A stretch of 64,000 bases of DNA from Plenodomus lindquistii (taxonomy: Eukaryota > Ascomycota > Dothideomycetes > Pleosporales > Leptosphaeriaceae). Positions 43,622-53,711 of this stretch are shown one piece after another; position 1 is the stretch's first letter; each line of letters opens with the position of its first letter. Where the stretch lies: assembly GCA_025504975.1 (NCBI GenBank), contig JANUWI010000007.1:1178001-1242000 (forward strand), given 5' to 3'. Both the position numbers and the translations under genes were made by a program. Under the pieces are notes generated by a model. That model did not search any database. It had not been told where the DNA came from and was given only the letters and a program-made list of their open reading frames with translations.

Positions 43622-44337
43622 ATGTCTGCTCTAGAGGTTTCTCAGGGTGCCGCCTCAGTGGAGCGTACACCGCCCCTTACCAAGAGTATGTTCCAAAACT
43701 TTGGAGCCTTGGAGCTGCCAACTGTCGAGCACTGCTTCGTGGCGATGTCATTCACATCCGAATATGCGACGAATCTGTCGTCAAGGTCCCGCACCGTCTC
43801 ATAACATCAATGTCAAGTTTTGCAAAGCGGAAGCTGGCCGTGGAGTAAGTAAACACCCCTGATTTACCCCGATACATATCCGGCGATCCTATACTGCGCA
43901 TCGTCAAATATCTTAAACGCGTCTGCAACACGAAGGGCTTCTTCGCCCTGCTTGCTGCAGACACACTCCTTGAGAATGCCGCACTGCTTTAGGCGTTGAC
44001 CGTTCTTGAACTTCTCACCTTCTTTCAGTCAGCGTATGAAGGTATCCGTACGCATCTCAACGAGTGCTATGGATTGGAAGATCTAGTGATCGTCAGGAAT
44101 TGCCTCAAGTCGCATTCTGGCCTCTTCCGCGAACTCGCGCAAGTCTGGGCCGAACACCGCTTCTTTGGCAGACTTAACGATGAGGACGCATTTGAGGAAT
44201 GGCTTGAGCAACATCAAGAGTTCAAAAGGCTGAGGACGCTGTACACGAGTTTCACATATCTTCGGAACAGTGCCGGAAGTTGGGTGAGAAAAGTTTCATG
44301 TGACAAGCCCATTGGTTCCATATCTCGTACTCTATAG
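43622..44337 (+). pseudogene. Broken BTB-like paralogue
   Basis: Begins with an ATG frame (MSALEVSQGAASVERTPP), then the coding signal moves to another frame near 43693-43732 (LGAANCRALLRGDVIHIRI, a BTB-like opening). That second frame is interrupted by TAA at 43846-43848 and TAG at 43990-43992 and continues to 44337 (LLTFFQSAYEGIRTHLNE). Both stops would be Gln codons before a single C-to-T change at CpA. No donor/acceptor pair removes either stop without breaking the frame. It lies 435 bases after the intact BTB-like gene on the same strand, suggesting tandem duplication and decay (inference). Confidence 0.6.
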
Positions 44338-44653
44338 AGTTTCAGCGTCAATGTACTCGGATCCAAATATCCATGTATGTAACGAATTGTAGTGCATTAC
44401 ACTTTCCATCCAAATCGATATTCGGAAAATTATAACCCAAACTGCTGCACAGTTTGTGCCCATCTCTACCAATCCTCTCTGTGTAGCTCCTTGATAATTT
44501 GCCATTAAGCGTTGCGTGAATCTTAGTACGTCGTATTCTTGTCTTGCACTAGAAGGTGTTTCTGTAACTCCGACGCATGCTCCGCTTGGTCAGTGGGCTG
44601 AGAATAAGTTTCGGAGAAGTGCCATCGAGAAACTCACTTCGAGATCGTAACCA
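44338..44653. other. Intergenic stretch
   Basis: Between the broken BTB-like gene and the RBR ligase 3' end, convergent. No features recognised. Confidence 0.4.
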
Positions 44654-46000
44654 TTAGCGATTGTGAATGCACCGCCAGCAGCTCCTGAATATACAGCTGC
44701 CACAACTCATGACAAAGGGGAGCCAGTCAGCACCACATGTATCGCAACTGGGTCCTCGCTCTTGACGCCAAAGACCGTGAGCATGGGGAGCATTAGCTGG
44801 AACAGGATCTGCGGGTAGATCACCATTCGGACGTATCAGAAAGTCCTCGTCAAATTGAGGGCATTGGCACTGCTTCCAAGTTGTGCCGCACAGGTAGCAG
44901 AACTCGTGTTTGCAGCGACACCTAAGCGCGTCAGTGTCTTCTGTATAGGTAAAGGAACGGGAAATGGAATCCTACTGCATGTGGAAGCAGCCTTGAGCCA
45001 GCTCTATCATGTTCTTGCAGTTGTTACACTGTTGCCACTTTACTCGCTTCGCGACAGCCATGAGCAGCTGTACATTGGGGTCTTCTGGGCACAGGCCTTC
45101 ATGTTCCGTCAATTTGCAGCGAACACAAGTCTTGTCGTGGCAGTACACACAAGTACCTATCTCCGACCTGATGTTGTTTACACGGATGAATCTTGAACAG
45201 TCGGCGTTTGAACAGTAGGTCGGATTAGGTGTCGCAAGCTCTTCCACCTTGAGGTCGAAATTCTTCGCAAGATCCTTTGGCAGCATGGCTCGGCAGATGT
45301 CGAGTGGGATGGGCAGCTTACAACATCTCGGCGGGAAGAGAAGGGTATCGACCAATGACTTCTCGTAGAGGTCCACCAAGCAAAGGCGGCAGTATGTATG
45401 TGCCTCAGGTTCGCATGCGAGAGTCAGCGCGGTGCTGCTCGGGACCGCCTCCATGCACGCAACGCACTGTATAAAGGCCTCAATTTCGACACCGTCCGCG
45501 CTTCTGCTTGCTTCTGTACTGGCGACATCGGTAGCTTGTGCGACGTTGACCGATGCTCGACTAGCAGTGTGAAGCTCAAGTGCTGTGGCATAAAGTTCTT
45601 TCAACTGTCGCCACTCTATGTCACCATCATCCTCAACGTTGTCTTGTATGCTCGCACCGTAATCCTGGCTGTGCTTGACATCATGATGTGTTGTCGCTAG
45701 GCCTGCTAGTTGCATTGCCAGCTGGTGATCCTCCACTGCTTGTCTTTCTTGCTCTAAGAGATGGTTGAATGCCACACGCTCATCGTGCTGATCCCTCAAT
45801 ACCTTGAGTGAGAGAACTTGCCCCTCCAATGTCTCAAGTTTAGATCGAAGATCGTCTTGAAGAAAGCGAAAGTTAGCCCTCGTGTCGCTGTCAACAAGCT
45901 TTTCATTTTCGTAGTGGTCATCAAGGAGTGTATCGATATCGGCCAGCTGGAGCTCTACAGCAAGCTGGGCTGTAACTGGGTCCATGGAAGTCACCCCCAT
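44654..46000 (-). CDS. RBR (RING-IBR-RING) E3 ubiquitin ligase
   Basis: Exons 46000-44976 and 44921-44654 (54-nt intron) give 430 residues. RING1 spans about 179-227 (CVACMEAVP to CCKLPI), the IBR about 263-304 (YCSNADCSRFI, CVYCHDKTCVRCK), and RING2 starts at 325 (CNNCKNMIELAQGCFHM|QCRCKHEFCYLC) with the expected catalytic Cys338. The intron falls inside RING2, and splicing is essential: unspliced, the protein stops after FHMQ. An N-terminal helical region (1-170) is rich in Leu/Glu/Gln. After RING2 comes a short linker and another Cys cluster (CDTCGADW, CGSCIF, CWRC). RBR ligases form a thioester with ubiquitin before transfer. The target is unknown; such genes are numerous in Pezizomycotina. 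Confidence 0.88.
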
Positions 46001-47292
46001 GGCGATTTGAGTGAAGTTGATGGAGAAATTTGAGGTAAAATAAAAGGGTTGCGAGGCACCCTAATACTTGTTTATCGCTGGCGTTTGCATGTCTATAGTG
46101 CAGTGCACGATTTAATCGGTGAAGGCGAATGTGAGCTTGAAGTCTCACTCACTGAGGGAGCCATCTCCGACATCGCGGAATGCGATTTGTTTCAAGCCTT
46201 TGGTGCAAGTGATACTGAAAGAATCTACGTGAACGACTTACAATGAAAATTACGCACGTGAAGCTGCCTTTCGTCCCTGCCTACCAGAGCAGTAACGTGT
46301 CTCGAGGAAAGCACACGATAGCACTTACACACTGTCATCGCGGTTTTGTAGTATTTGTGGGGCATGCTCTTCGCCAACACCTACCTAGGAACATATGTCT
46401 TGCCTACAAGATCTTGTCTACTGACTGATTCAAGACCACCCACGTTCTCGCCGAGGGCTTCGGAAAGTGGGACAACCCCCCTTGTCAACGCTGCTAATAC
46501 CTAACGTCGCGAAGTGCATTTGCTGCAGAATGCGTTCAACCACTACTGGCGTTGTTGAGATTTTCTACATGGTCTCACAATATACGCAGGACAAGCTATG
46601 TGTCTCGCCTTTGCACTAGCACTTAGCGTTCTACGTCTCTATGGGCTTGTCGATGCAAATGCTGGAGAGACTGGAGAATATCATGAAGCAGGACTTTGAT
46701 CTCGATCTCTTTTCCCTTGTGAGATCAGTGGGATGCTCACACAGTCGATCAGGTGCCGAATCAGATTGACGCTTCATTTAGACCGGATGTTTTGAGTGGG
46801 GAAGGAGCAGGTAGGAATGGAACCAGGCCCTGAAGTTACAACTACCTATGGTAAGTTATTTGCTCTTGGGCGAGGATCTGAAGACAAGACTTAATGGATA
46901 CCTACCAGCAATAACCAAAATCTCTTGCGAAGCTACCTGATCAGTATGGAAGTAGATGACGGTGGTCTAGCTCACCTAGACGGGACTATCTGGAAATTGC
47001 CAAAATTGGCAGCTAAAGAGAATCCATCCAGCAGAGGTAGTCTCTTATGCGCGATACTTAAGTTCCACACGATGGGTTTTTTCAGCTGCCAAAAGAGATG
47101 TCACGTTAGCAGGCTTGAGTATGACGTCAGGGCTGTTCAGCCAATCATCGGTAGCCAAATCGTCGCACTCTTTTCGGCCGCTCAGCGCTCCGTCCCACAT
47201 GCTCGTGGTGCCTTCGTGTAGCTGTATTCCACGATCGAATCTTCTCAAGTGTAGTGACGCCACGATCTTCTTTGCAAGTGACCAAGCCTGGA
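46001..47292. other. Intergenic stretch, no intact gene
   Basis: Divergent spacer between the RBR and SDR genes. Around 46560-46720 the translation has a gene-like feel in more than one frame, but with stops and no recognisable family. It may be gene remains. Confidence 0.4.
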
Positions 47293-48123
47293 ATGCAGCA
47301 GCCGCTAAAAATCCTACTTACCGGTGGAGCTCGCGGAATCGGTCGCGGACTCTTTCGCAGCTTCCTCTCAGCAGGCCACCGGGTCATCATCCTCGATTCG
47401 AACGAGGAAGAGTTGAATCATGTCAAGAAACAGGCCGGACAATGGTCAAGTGGACGTGACAGTGATTGGCGGGCGCTAAGATGTGATCTCAGTAAGAAAG
47501 ATCAAATTAAGATCGCTGTCGAGACAGTCAAGGAGGAGTTTGGTGGGAAATTGGACGTCCTCATCAACAACGCGTTTCCTACTACACTCGCCCTCTCCGA
47601 AGATCGAAGGATGGAAGCTGAGGGCGAAGAGATGGAGACCGAGTGGGATCTCAAGCTCGCAATCGGCCTCACGGCACCCTTCACATTGAGTCGACTTTGC
47701 ATACCACTTCTCGTAGCCGGCCACTCAACACCGGATTCACCAGGCACCATCATCAACATTTCCTCGACACGAGCGTACCAAGCTGAGTCTGATCACGAAG
47801 CATACTCTACCGTCAAAGCTGGGCTCTTGGGACTAACACAATCAATGTCGGTTTCGCTTGGCCATCGCCACAAAATCAGAGTGAACGCCATCGTTCCTGG
47901 GTGGATTCACGTTGCGAATGAAAGTAAAGCTGCTGACGAGAGTGGGGCCAAGTGGGAGGATGAGCTGACCAAGGTTGATAATGATTGGCATCCGTCAGGA
48001 AGGGTAGGCAAGGTCGAGGATATGGTGAAGGCCATTGACTACGTTGTGGGGAGTACCTTTGTCACTGGCCAAGAAATCGTCGTCGACGGCGGTGTGGGAA
48101 GGAAGATGGTGTATCCCGAATAA
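47293..48123 (+). CDS. Short-chain dehydrogenase/reductase (classical SDR)
   Basis: Single exon, 276 residues from ATG 47293 (MQQPLKILLTGGARGIGRGL); the upstream frame lacks ATG. Rossmann-fold oxidoreductase using NAD(P)H. Cofactor motif TGGARGIG at 10-17, Asp at the end of beta-2 (IILDSN), which favours NAD(H), INNA at 91-94, catalytic Ser near 157 (NISSTR) and Tyr171-x3-Lys175 (AYSTVKAG). The C-terminal VDGG near 267 is typical of the family. The acidic loop EAEGEEMETEWD is longer than usual. Substrate cannot be told from sequence; neighbours give no pathway. Confidence 0.88.
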   Translation: MQQPLKILLTGGARGIGRGLFRSFLSAGHRVIILDSNEEELNHVKKQAGQWSSGRDSDWRALRCDLSKKDQIKIAVETVKEEFGGKLDVLINNAFPTTLALSEDRRMEAEGEEMETEWDLKLAIGLTAPFTLSRLCIPLLVAGHSTPDSPGTIINISSTRAYQAESDHEAYSTVKAGLLGLTQSMSVSLGHRHKIRVNAIVPGWIHVANESKAADESGAKWEDELTKVDNDWHPSGRVGKVEDMVKAIDYVVGSTFVTGQEIVVDGGVGRKMVYPE

Positions 48124-49391
48124 TGGCACAGTACCATGCTCGACAACTAGTGTACAGGACTGAGCAGTTGTTCACAAAGCATTCGACGCAGGAGGTTTGC
48201 TGTTTGATGAGGGGCTTGCCCATTTATGGTTTGGGACAGGTACTGGTATGTGCGCCTGAGCCACACAGAGCGTCTGCGAATTCATCTTGTTACATCCCCC
48301 CGGCAAACTTTTGCATCGCCATCACGCTCGCCAACGTTACAAAAAATTGCAACCCAGCAATGTCTTCTTTTTGTGTATGTACGCGCTATTGATCAATCTG
48401 ATCCCTGCAAACGATGTTTCGGAATGCCCCACTTTCTTGTTTCAACGCACCGCGCGCCAAACAACACTCATGCACGCAGCATCACCACTTGATGACGAAC
48501 ACAACCATACACTTGGCGACACCATTAAGAGACATCAGGGCCCCTTGAGAAAGCTCACGTGCACAACACAAGAAGCTCCATGTTCTACCAGCGCGCACGT
48601 CTTGACGATATTTCCAGGTGCGTGCTATTCCAGGCACAGTGCTTAAAATTGCGCAGGACACGTTCATTTAAGCGCGACTAGAACACGTTCCTGCATGCGC
48701 CACGCCGTTCTATCCAGAACCTCGTATCCTCGAACCGTTTCTACAGCGTATATAACAATCTAATACAGAAGCTCCCTGACGTGAGAGATGTCCATGAACT
48801 GGTTGGTCTGCCCATCTGCCTGAGAAAAAGGACTGAGACACAAGTACATTGCGCGAACTACGATGACCCTTGGTGACAAGCTCTCTGAACGCCTGAGGAA
48901 CGGAACAAGAACCCCCTGCAATTCAAAGGATACTAGCCTCCACCAACCCGGAAATGGTGGATCCCAACATGTAAAGCACTAAGCCCTGCACAGCCTCTTC
49001 TCCAGGCACAAGATTTCATCCACCAATCCAAGGGCGAACTATCACGCCTGTCAAAGGTCTGGTAATGGTTCGAGCATTTATACAACTGCACTAGTCAAAC
49101 AACCCTGCTCAATCTATCCACTTGCGCTGAAGGAAACCCTTACCCCCCTGGCGCAGTGTTCGAGATTTGAATCGCAGTAAACGAAACGGCTAGCCATGCG
49201 GGTGCTAACCACAAGGCGACTTGACGGCAGTGGAGGCTCATCTCAGGCTCTGGATATAAGGTCGAGGGGCCCCGCGGGTAGTGCGAAGGTCAACGCAGCT
49301 GCGCTGGACATTCATTCATTACATACTTTGTCATTCATTCTTTTTGCCAAGTCGCGATTTGTCACTCTTTACAACACATTCATTTCCAAAC
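48124..49391. promoter_or_regulatory. Intergenic stretch upstream of the LPMO gene
   Basis: No gene recognised. GGATATAAG (49252-49260) is a likely TATA box, and CCCCGC (49270-49275) matches the CreA carbon-repressor site SYGGRG in reverse. Both lie within 140 bases of the LPMO start. The CreA reading is inference from consensus only. Confidence 0.45.
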
Positions 49392-50978
49392 ATGAAGACT
49401 GTAGCAGCACTTTCCGCCATTGTGGCACTGGCCCAAGCCCACGCCACATGGCAACAACTGTGGAAGAACGGCGAAGATCTGGAGAGCACTTGCGCCAGAC
49501 TGCCATCTTCCAACAGCCCCATTGAGGACTACACTAGCACTGCTCTGCAATGTAACGTCAGCCCTGCCGCTGCAAGCGGCAAGTGCGACTTCGAGGCTGG
49601 CGATACCGTAACCATTGAGATGCACCAGCACAACACCCGTGACTGCAAGGAGGAGGGTCTCGGTGGTGCCCACTGGGGCCCCGTTCTCGCATACATGTCA
49701 AAGGTTGAGGATGCCGCCGCCGCCGACGGCTCCAGCGAATTCTTCAAGATCTACGAGAACACCTGGAAGAAGAACCCCGAGGCTGCTCAGGGTGATAACG
49801 ACTTTTGGGGTACCAAGGACCTCAACTACAACTGCGGAAAGCTTGACTTCAAGATCCCAACTGATATCGCTCCTGGTGACTATCTCCTGAGAGCTGAGGC
49901 TATTGCCCTTCACGCTGCTGGACCTGCCGGTGGTGCCCAGCATTACGTTACATGCTACCAGTTGACTGTGACCGGTTCCGGAACGCTCGTCCCCAAGGGA
50001 GTTACGTTCCCCGAAGCATACACCAAGGACGGTCCAGGTCTTGGATTCTCTATCCACGCTGATCTCTCAGAGTACCCTGCTCCAGGCCCTGCGCTTATTG
50101 CCAGCGGTACTGAGGCCACGCCCCAGCTTCTCACCTTTGGTGAGATCACCGGTGCTCCCGCCGCCCCTAAGCCCGTTGCTTCTTCCAAAGCTATTGTCGC
50201 TTCATCTGCACCTCCCGCTACTAGTGCCGCTGTCGTTGAGGCTGCTCCCTCCGTCGTAGCAATCGTCTCCAGCGCTGCTGCTGCCCCATCATCCGTCGAG
50301 GCTGCTCCCACCCCAGCTGCACCAACCTCCGCTGAGGCCGAGCCAGTCGTCACCCCTAGCCCTGAGGAGACTGTCGTTGCACCAGTCCCTACCTCGAAGC
50401 TCCCCGCCCCATACCCAGTCACCAACTCCACCTCCTCCGCTCTCATTGGCACCGCTAGCCCGGCCCCCAGCACCTTCTCCACACTCGTCCGTCCCCAGCC
50501 CACTGGAAATGCCGATGTTATCACAGAATACAACCGCTGCGGTGGTCAGGGCTTCACAGGCACTGGCTCCTGCGCTGCTGGCCTCGTCTGCAAGGAGTGG
50601 AACCCATACTACTCTCAGTGCGTGAAGGCCGATGGCTCGTCGCCTGTCTCACCACCACCTGCACCATCTGCGCCAGCAGCTAAGCCCTCTTCCAAGCCAT
50701 CCAAGCCATCCAAGGGCCCAGAAGGTGCTGCTCCTTCAAAGGCACCAGCTGCCGCTCCCTCCAAGTACCCCGAGGTTGCTCCCGCCCCAGCTCCCTCTGC
50801 TACTGCTATCGTCACAGCCGAGGCTGCCAAGCCTTCCGCCGCGGCGCCCGTCACCGGTGGCGAGGGATCGGATGAGAAGACCTACACACTCGAGACCTTC
50901 ATTGCCTTCCTTGAGAAGGAGGCTGGTATCGAGTCGGCGGCTAAGATGCGCCGTATGATTGAGGCCCTCCAGGGCTAA
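49392..50978 (+). CDS. Secreted AA9 lytic polysaccharide monooxygenase with CBM1
   Basis: Copper enzyme that cleaves cellulose or related glucans oxidatively outside the cell. Single exon, 528 residues from ATG 49392. The signal peptide MKTVAALSAIVALAQA is followed directly by the copper-binding N-terminal His (residue 17). The second copper His is His94 (GGAHWGPV), and the H-x8-Q-x-Y motif is present (His174, Gln183, Tyr185, within GGAQHYVTCYQL). The catalytic domain ends near 240. A long Ala/Pro/Ser linker (about 255-375) leads to a CBM1 cellulose-binding module (about 378-411, CGGQGFTGTGSC to YYSQC). After it comes a second Pro/Ala/Ser/Lys linker and a short helical module (496-528, YTLETFIAFLEKEAGI). 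Longer upstream frames lack the signal-peptide logic. Probably repressed by glucose. Confidence 0.95.
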   Translation: MKTVAALSAIVALAQAHATWQQLWKNGEDLESTCARLPSSNSPIEDYTSTALQCNVSPAAASGKCDFEAGDTVTIEMHQHNTRDCKEEGLGGAHWGPVLAYMSKVEDAAAADGSSEFFKIYENTWKKNPEAAQGDNDFWGTKDLNYNCGKLDFKIPTDIAPGDYLLRAEAIALHAAGPAGGAQHYVTCYQLTVTGSGTLVPKGVTFPEAYTKDGPGLGFSIHADLSEYPAPGPALIASGTEATPQLLTFGEITGAPAAPKPVASSKAIVASSAPPATSAAVVEAAPSVVAIVSSAAAAPSSVEAAPTPAAPTSAEAEPVVTPSPEETVVAPVPTSKLPAPYPVTNSTSSALIGTASPAPSTFSTLVRPQPTGNADVITEYNRCGGQGFTGTGSCAAGLVCKEWNPYYSQCVKADGSSPVSPPPAPSAPAAKPSSKPSKPSKGPEGAAPSKAPAAAPSKYPEVAPAPAPSATAIVTAEAAKPSAAAPVTGGEGSDEKTYTLETFIAFLEKEAGIESAAKMRRMIEALQG

Positions 50979-52070
50979 GCATTGCCGTTATTGGCGCCGA
51001 TGCTGCGCACGGATTGTGTTTTGCAATGACTGTCGTATATATATTACCCTGCCCCTAGAGGGAGGATTTCGATTCTTGTAGCGATGTTTGAATGATATTA
51101 TCTTTCACTTGGGGCCTGATGAGGTCACCGTTCACAGCTGATTTTCTTGATGCGTGCTTGAAGACGCTGTGTTGCTGCTGGTATAGAAGTGTACGTTCAG
51201 TAAATTATCCTATTTGTGGTCGACGAGACATGAGCACGTTCAAGACATTAGGACGATCAAGTTCATTGCCCAATTATCCGTCACCCTTTCTATCTGGCCC
51301 CGTCTGTTCTCGATGTGAAGGCACACCATTCTGACAGAAGTGCTGATACGGCAGGCCTCGTGGCTTGCAGTCGAGCATCGTGTCGTGTTTGTCTTCTACA
51401 GCCTATTATCTTGGTTTCCATGTTGTATGCAGAGGGAAAACGCCCTGGTTCTAGTAACTGCATAACATTTGGATGTTAAAGCTGAGGCTCATATAGCGCG
51501 TTGAAATTCGTCTTGTAGACTGATCCTCAACAAGGCTCATCGGGACCATAGAGAACTAGCAGCCATTTAGAGGGCCGCTTGTAAGTAGATTTCCAAACAT
51601 TGTAGTAATCGCTACAACGGATTTCGACAACGAATTCTCCTATGCAATGTATTAGAGTAAGTCAAAGGGGTACTTTCGGGTGAAGAACGAATTCTGAGGT
51701 GTGACGGGGTCGTGGATCTGCGATGCAGACAATGGCCAATCGTGAAGAGGCCGGGTTGGTATACTTTGGTATAGAGCGTGCATGCTTGATAATTGAGATG
51801 GTGATGGGTTAGCATATCACCAGTTCCGTTGACAATCGTCGCATCGAATTGAGGTCGTGAGGTATAGATAGGAGGTATAGACAGGGGGTCAATTAATCTG
51901 GTATTTACGGTCCAAGTTCTAGCCATGGCGTGGAAGGAATTGCACCATTTCATTCACATAGCCATTGTTGGGTATCACTGTGGATGTCCGTCACAGTACT
52001 GGGTATCTTTGATGACTCATTTTTCGCGCACCTGAGCTTGCCGCATCAGCTCTCTTCCCCCGTAGACGCA
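50979..52070. other. Intergenic stretch between convergent genes
   Basis: Between the LPMO and SER2 3' ends. A minus frame (51612-51953) is His/Thr-rich and not convincing. Nothing else recognised. Confidence 0.45.
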
Positions 52071-53234
52071 CTATCGTATTAATGCTTCTTGTTCATCCTT
52101 GGAAATACCAAACAGATACAGCAAGTCAAGCATGCTCTTTGAGTTCAGTCGTGCAGGAGCTTGCATCTGCACCTTTGGCTTTGCATGGAACGCTACGCCT
52201 AGGCCAGCGACGCCCATCATGGGTAGGTCATTCGCGCCATCGCCTACGCAAATGACTTGGTCAAGTAGGATTCCCTCTTTCTCGGCGATTTCTAGGACGT
52301 GTTGCCTCTTCTTCTGTGCATGCACGATGTCGCCGGTTAACTCGCCAGTCAATGTCTTGCCATCCTCAGACACGACAAGATGGTTGGCAAATGCGTAGTC
52401 CAGCCCAAGCTGTTGGCCCATCCAACCAGTCAGCGGTGTGAAGCCCCCACTCAGCACGGCTGTCTTATAACCTAGCCTCTTCAACGCGGGTATCAGCTCC
52501 TTTACGCCCTCGTTGAGCGTTATTCTGGGCTTCAGCGTCTCGAATACGGTGCTGGGCACACCTTTGAGAAGTTTACACCGCGCTCGCAAGCTCGCCTCAA
52601 AGTCCAACTCGCCATTCATGGCCGCAGCTGTGATGGCAGAAACCTCCTTCTCTACGCCAATCAGGGACGCGATCTCGTCGATGACCTCCTGCTGTATGAG
52701 GGTGCTATCCATGTCGAACACGGCTAGTCTCTTGTACCGGCGGTATATGGTATCTGTCTGGAAGACGCATTCTACGTTCCATTCGCGCTCGTATCTCGAT
52801 ACCGCCTCGTGTCTTCGTAGCGTGTCCAGCATGACGGGAGAGGCAGATGGCAGTGGGAAAGTGACCTCGGCGACTCTGCAGAATTTCGTCGCCTCGAGCT
52901 TTCTGCTTGCAATTGTGCTTTGTTGGAGGTCTGGTATTATGTTGGTGAGGGTGATGAAGAAATCGGTCAGGCAGCTTTGGCTGATGTAGCTTCCGTAGAG
53001 ATTGTCAAGCGCATTGGGACCAGGGGTGGGTGGTTCGAGGGGGTAGTCTGCGAGATTTTCGGTGGGCACTGCGCCATCTTTGAGCGGCTCTAATGAGGCA
53101 GAAGGGATTGCGTCGTTGGGGCTGCGCGGCGATAGGTCTGGGTGGGGGAAGTAGTGGGGGGTGTCGGCCTTGTAGAAGAGCGTCGCGACAATGTGTGTGG
53201 GCGCGACATCGAGGGCAGGAGGTTTCGTCGCCAT
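52071..53234 (-). CDS. SER2: Phosphoserine phosphatase
   Basis: Last step of serine synthesis: phosphoserine to serine; cytosolic HAD-superfamily enzyme. Single exon, 387 residues. Motif I is AVFDMDSTL with nucleophile Asp174 and acid/base Asp176, motif II SGGF (262-265), motif III Lys near 308-309 (AQKKRQ), motif IV GDGANDLPMM (331-340). The cap sequence after motif I (EVIDEIASLIGVEKEV) matches SerB/SER2. The N-terminal 160 residues are an extra domain with a Pro-rich loop, usual in filamentous fungi, while yeast SER2 is shorter. The gene is divergent from the SDR at 53712. Confidence 0.95.
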   Translation of the reverse strand: MATKPPALDVAPTHIVATLFYKADTPHYFPHPDLSPRSPNDAIPSASLEPLKDGAVPTENLADYPLEPPTPGPNALDNLYGSYISQSCLTDFFITLTNIIPDLQQSTIASRKLEATKFCRVAEVTFPLPSASPVMLDTLRRHEAVSRYEREWNVECVFQTDTIYRRYKRLAVFDMDSTLIQQEVIDEIASLIGVEKEVSAITAAAMNGELDFEASLRARCKLLKGVPSTVFETLKPRITLNEGVKELIPALKRLGYKTAVLSGGFTPLTGWMGQQLGLDYAFANHLVVSEDGKTLTGELTGDIVHAQKKRQHVLEIAEKEGILLDQVICVGDGANDLPMMGVAGLGVAFHAKPKVQMQAPARLNSKSMLDLLYLFGISKDEQEALIR

Positions 53235-53711
53235 GCTGTCCTACTAAGGACCTTGCTCCCCAGGAATGCAGACGGGTTTGAACTTTGGTCTCGACCTCGG
53301 TGCTACAAAAAAAAAAGTCTAGGAGAGCCCGTGGTGCTAACTGTAAAGGCGAATGCCCCACCGTGCAATTGCCAGGCGGGGTAGGTGTCACTGCTTTGAC
53401 ACCCGTCCCCGTCCCGTCACATGGGCACTGCGCTATGCACCCCGAGGTCCCCCTGGGCCTTGTCGAAGCATGCATCGTGTCTTTGCTTTGCCCCCTTCAG
53501 CCCTCGCCTCAAGCTTGACGAGAATTCAACGTATTCTAGCGCCAAATAAACTTGCTACCATGATGTGACGTGACACAAGAATCCAGATCGACGGCCTGGC
53601 AAGCCTCGGTTCATTTCAGCCTGGTTCCATTCAAGACTACTTACTCTACACAACCACCGTTGCAGCCATCTTGTCCATCAAACATTCTTCTCCAACTTGG
53701 CCATTAACACA
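53235..53711. promoter_or_regulatory. Divergent promoter region, SER2 / SDR
   Basis: Spacer between head-to-head starts, with a poly-A run near 53307. No gene recognised. Confidence 0.5.

Noticed and set aside
46440..46860. Possible decayed metabolic gene
   Set aside because: Fragments look coding in several frames, but no motif can be assigned and stops are frequent; too weak to call.
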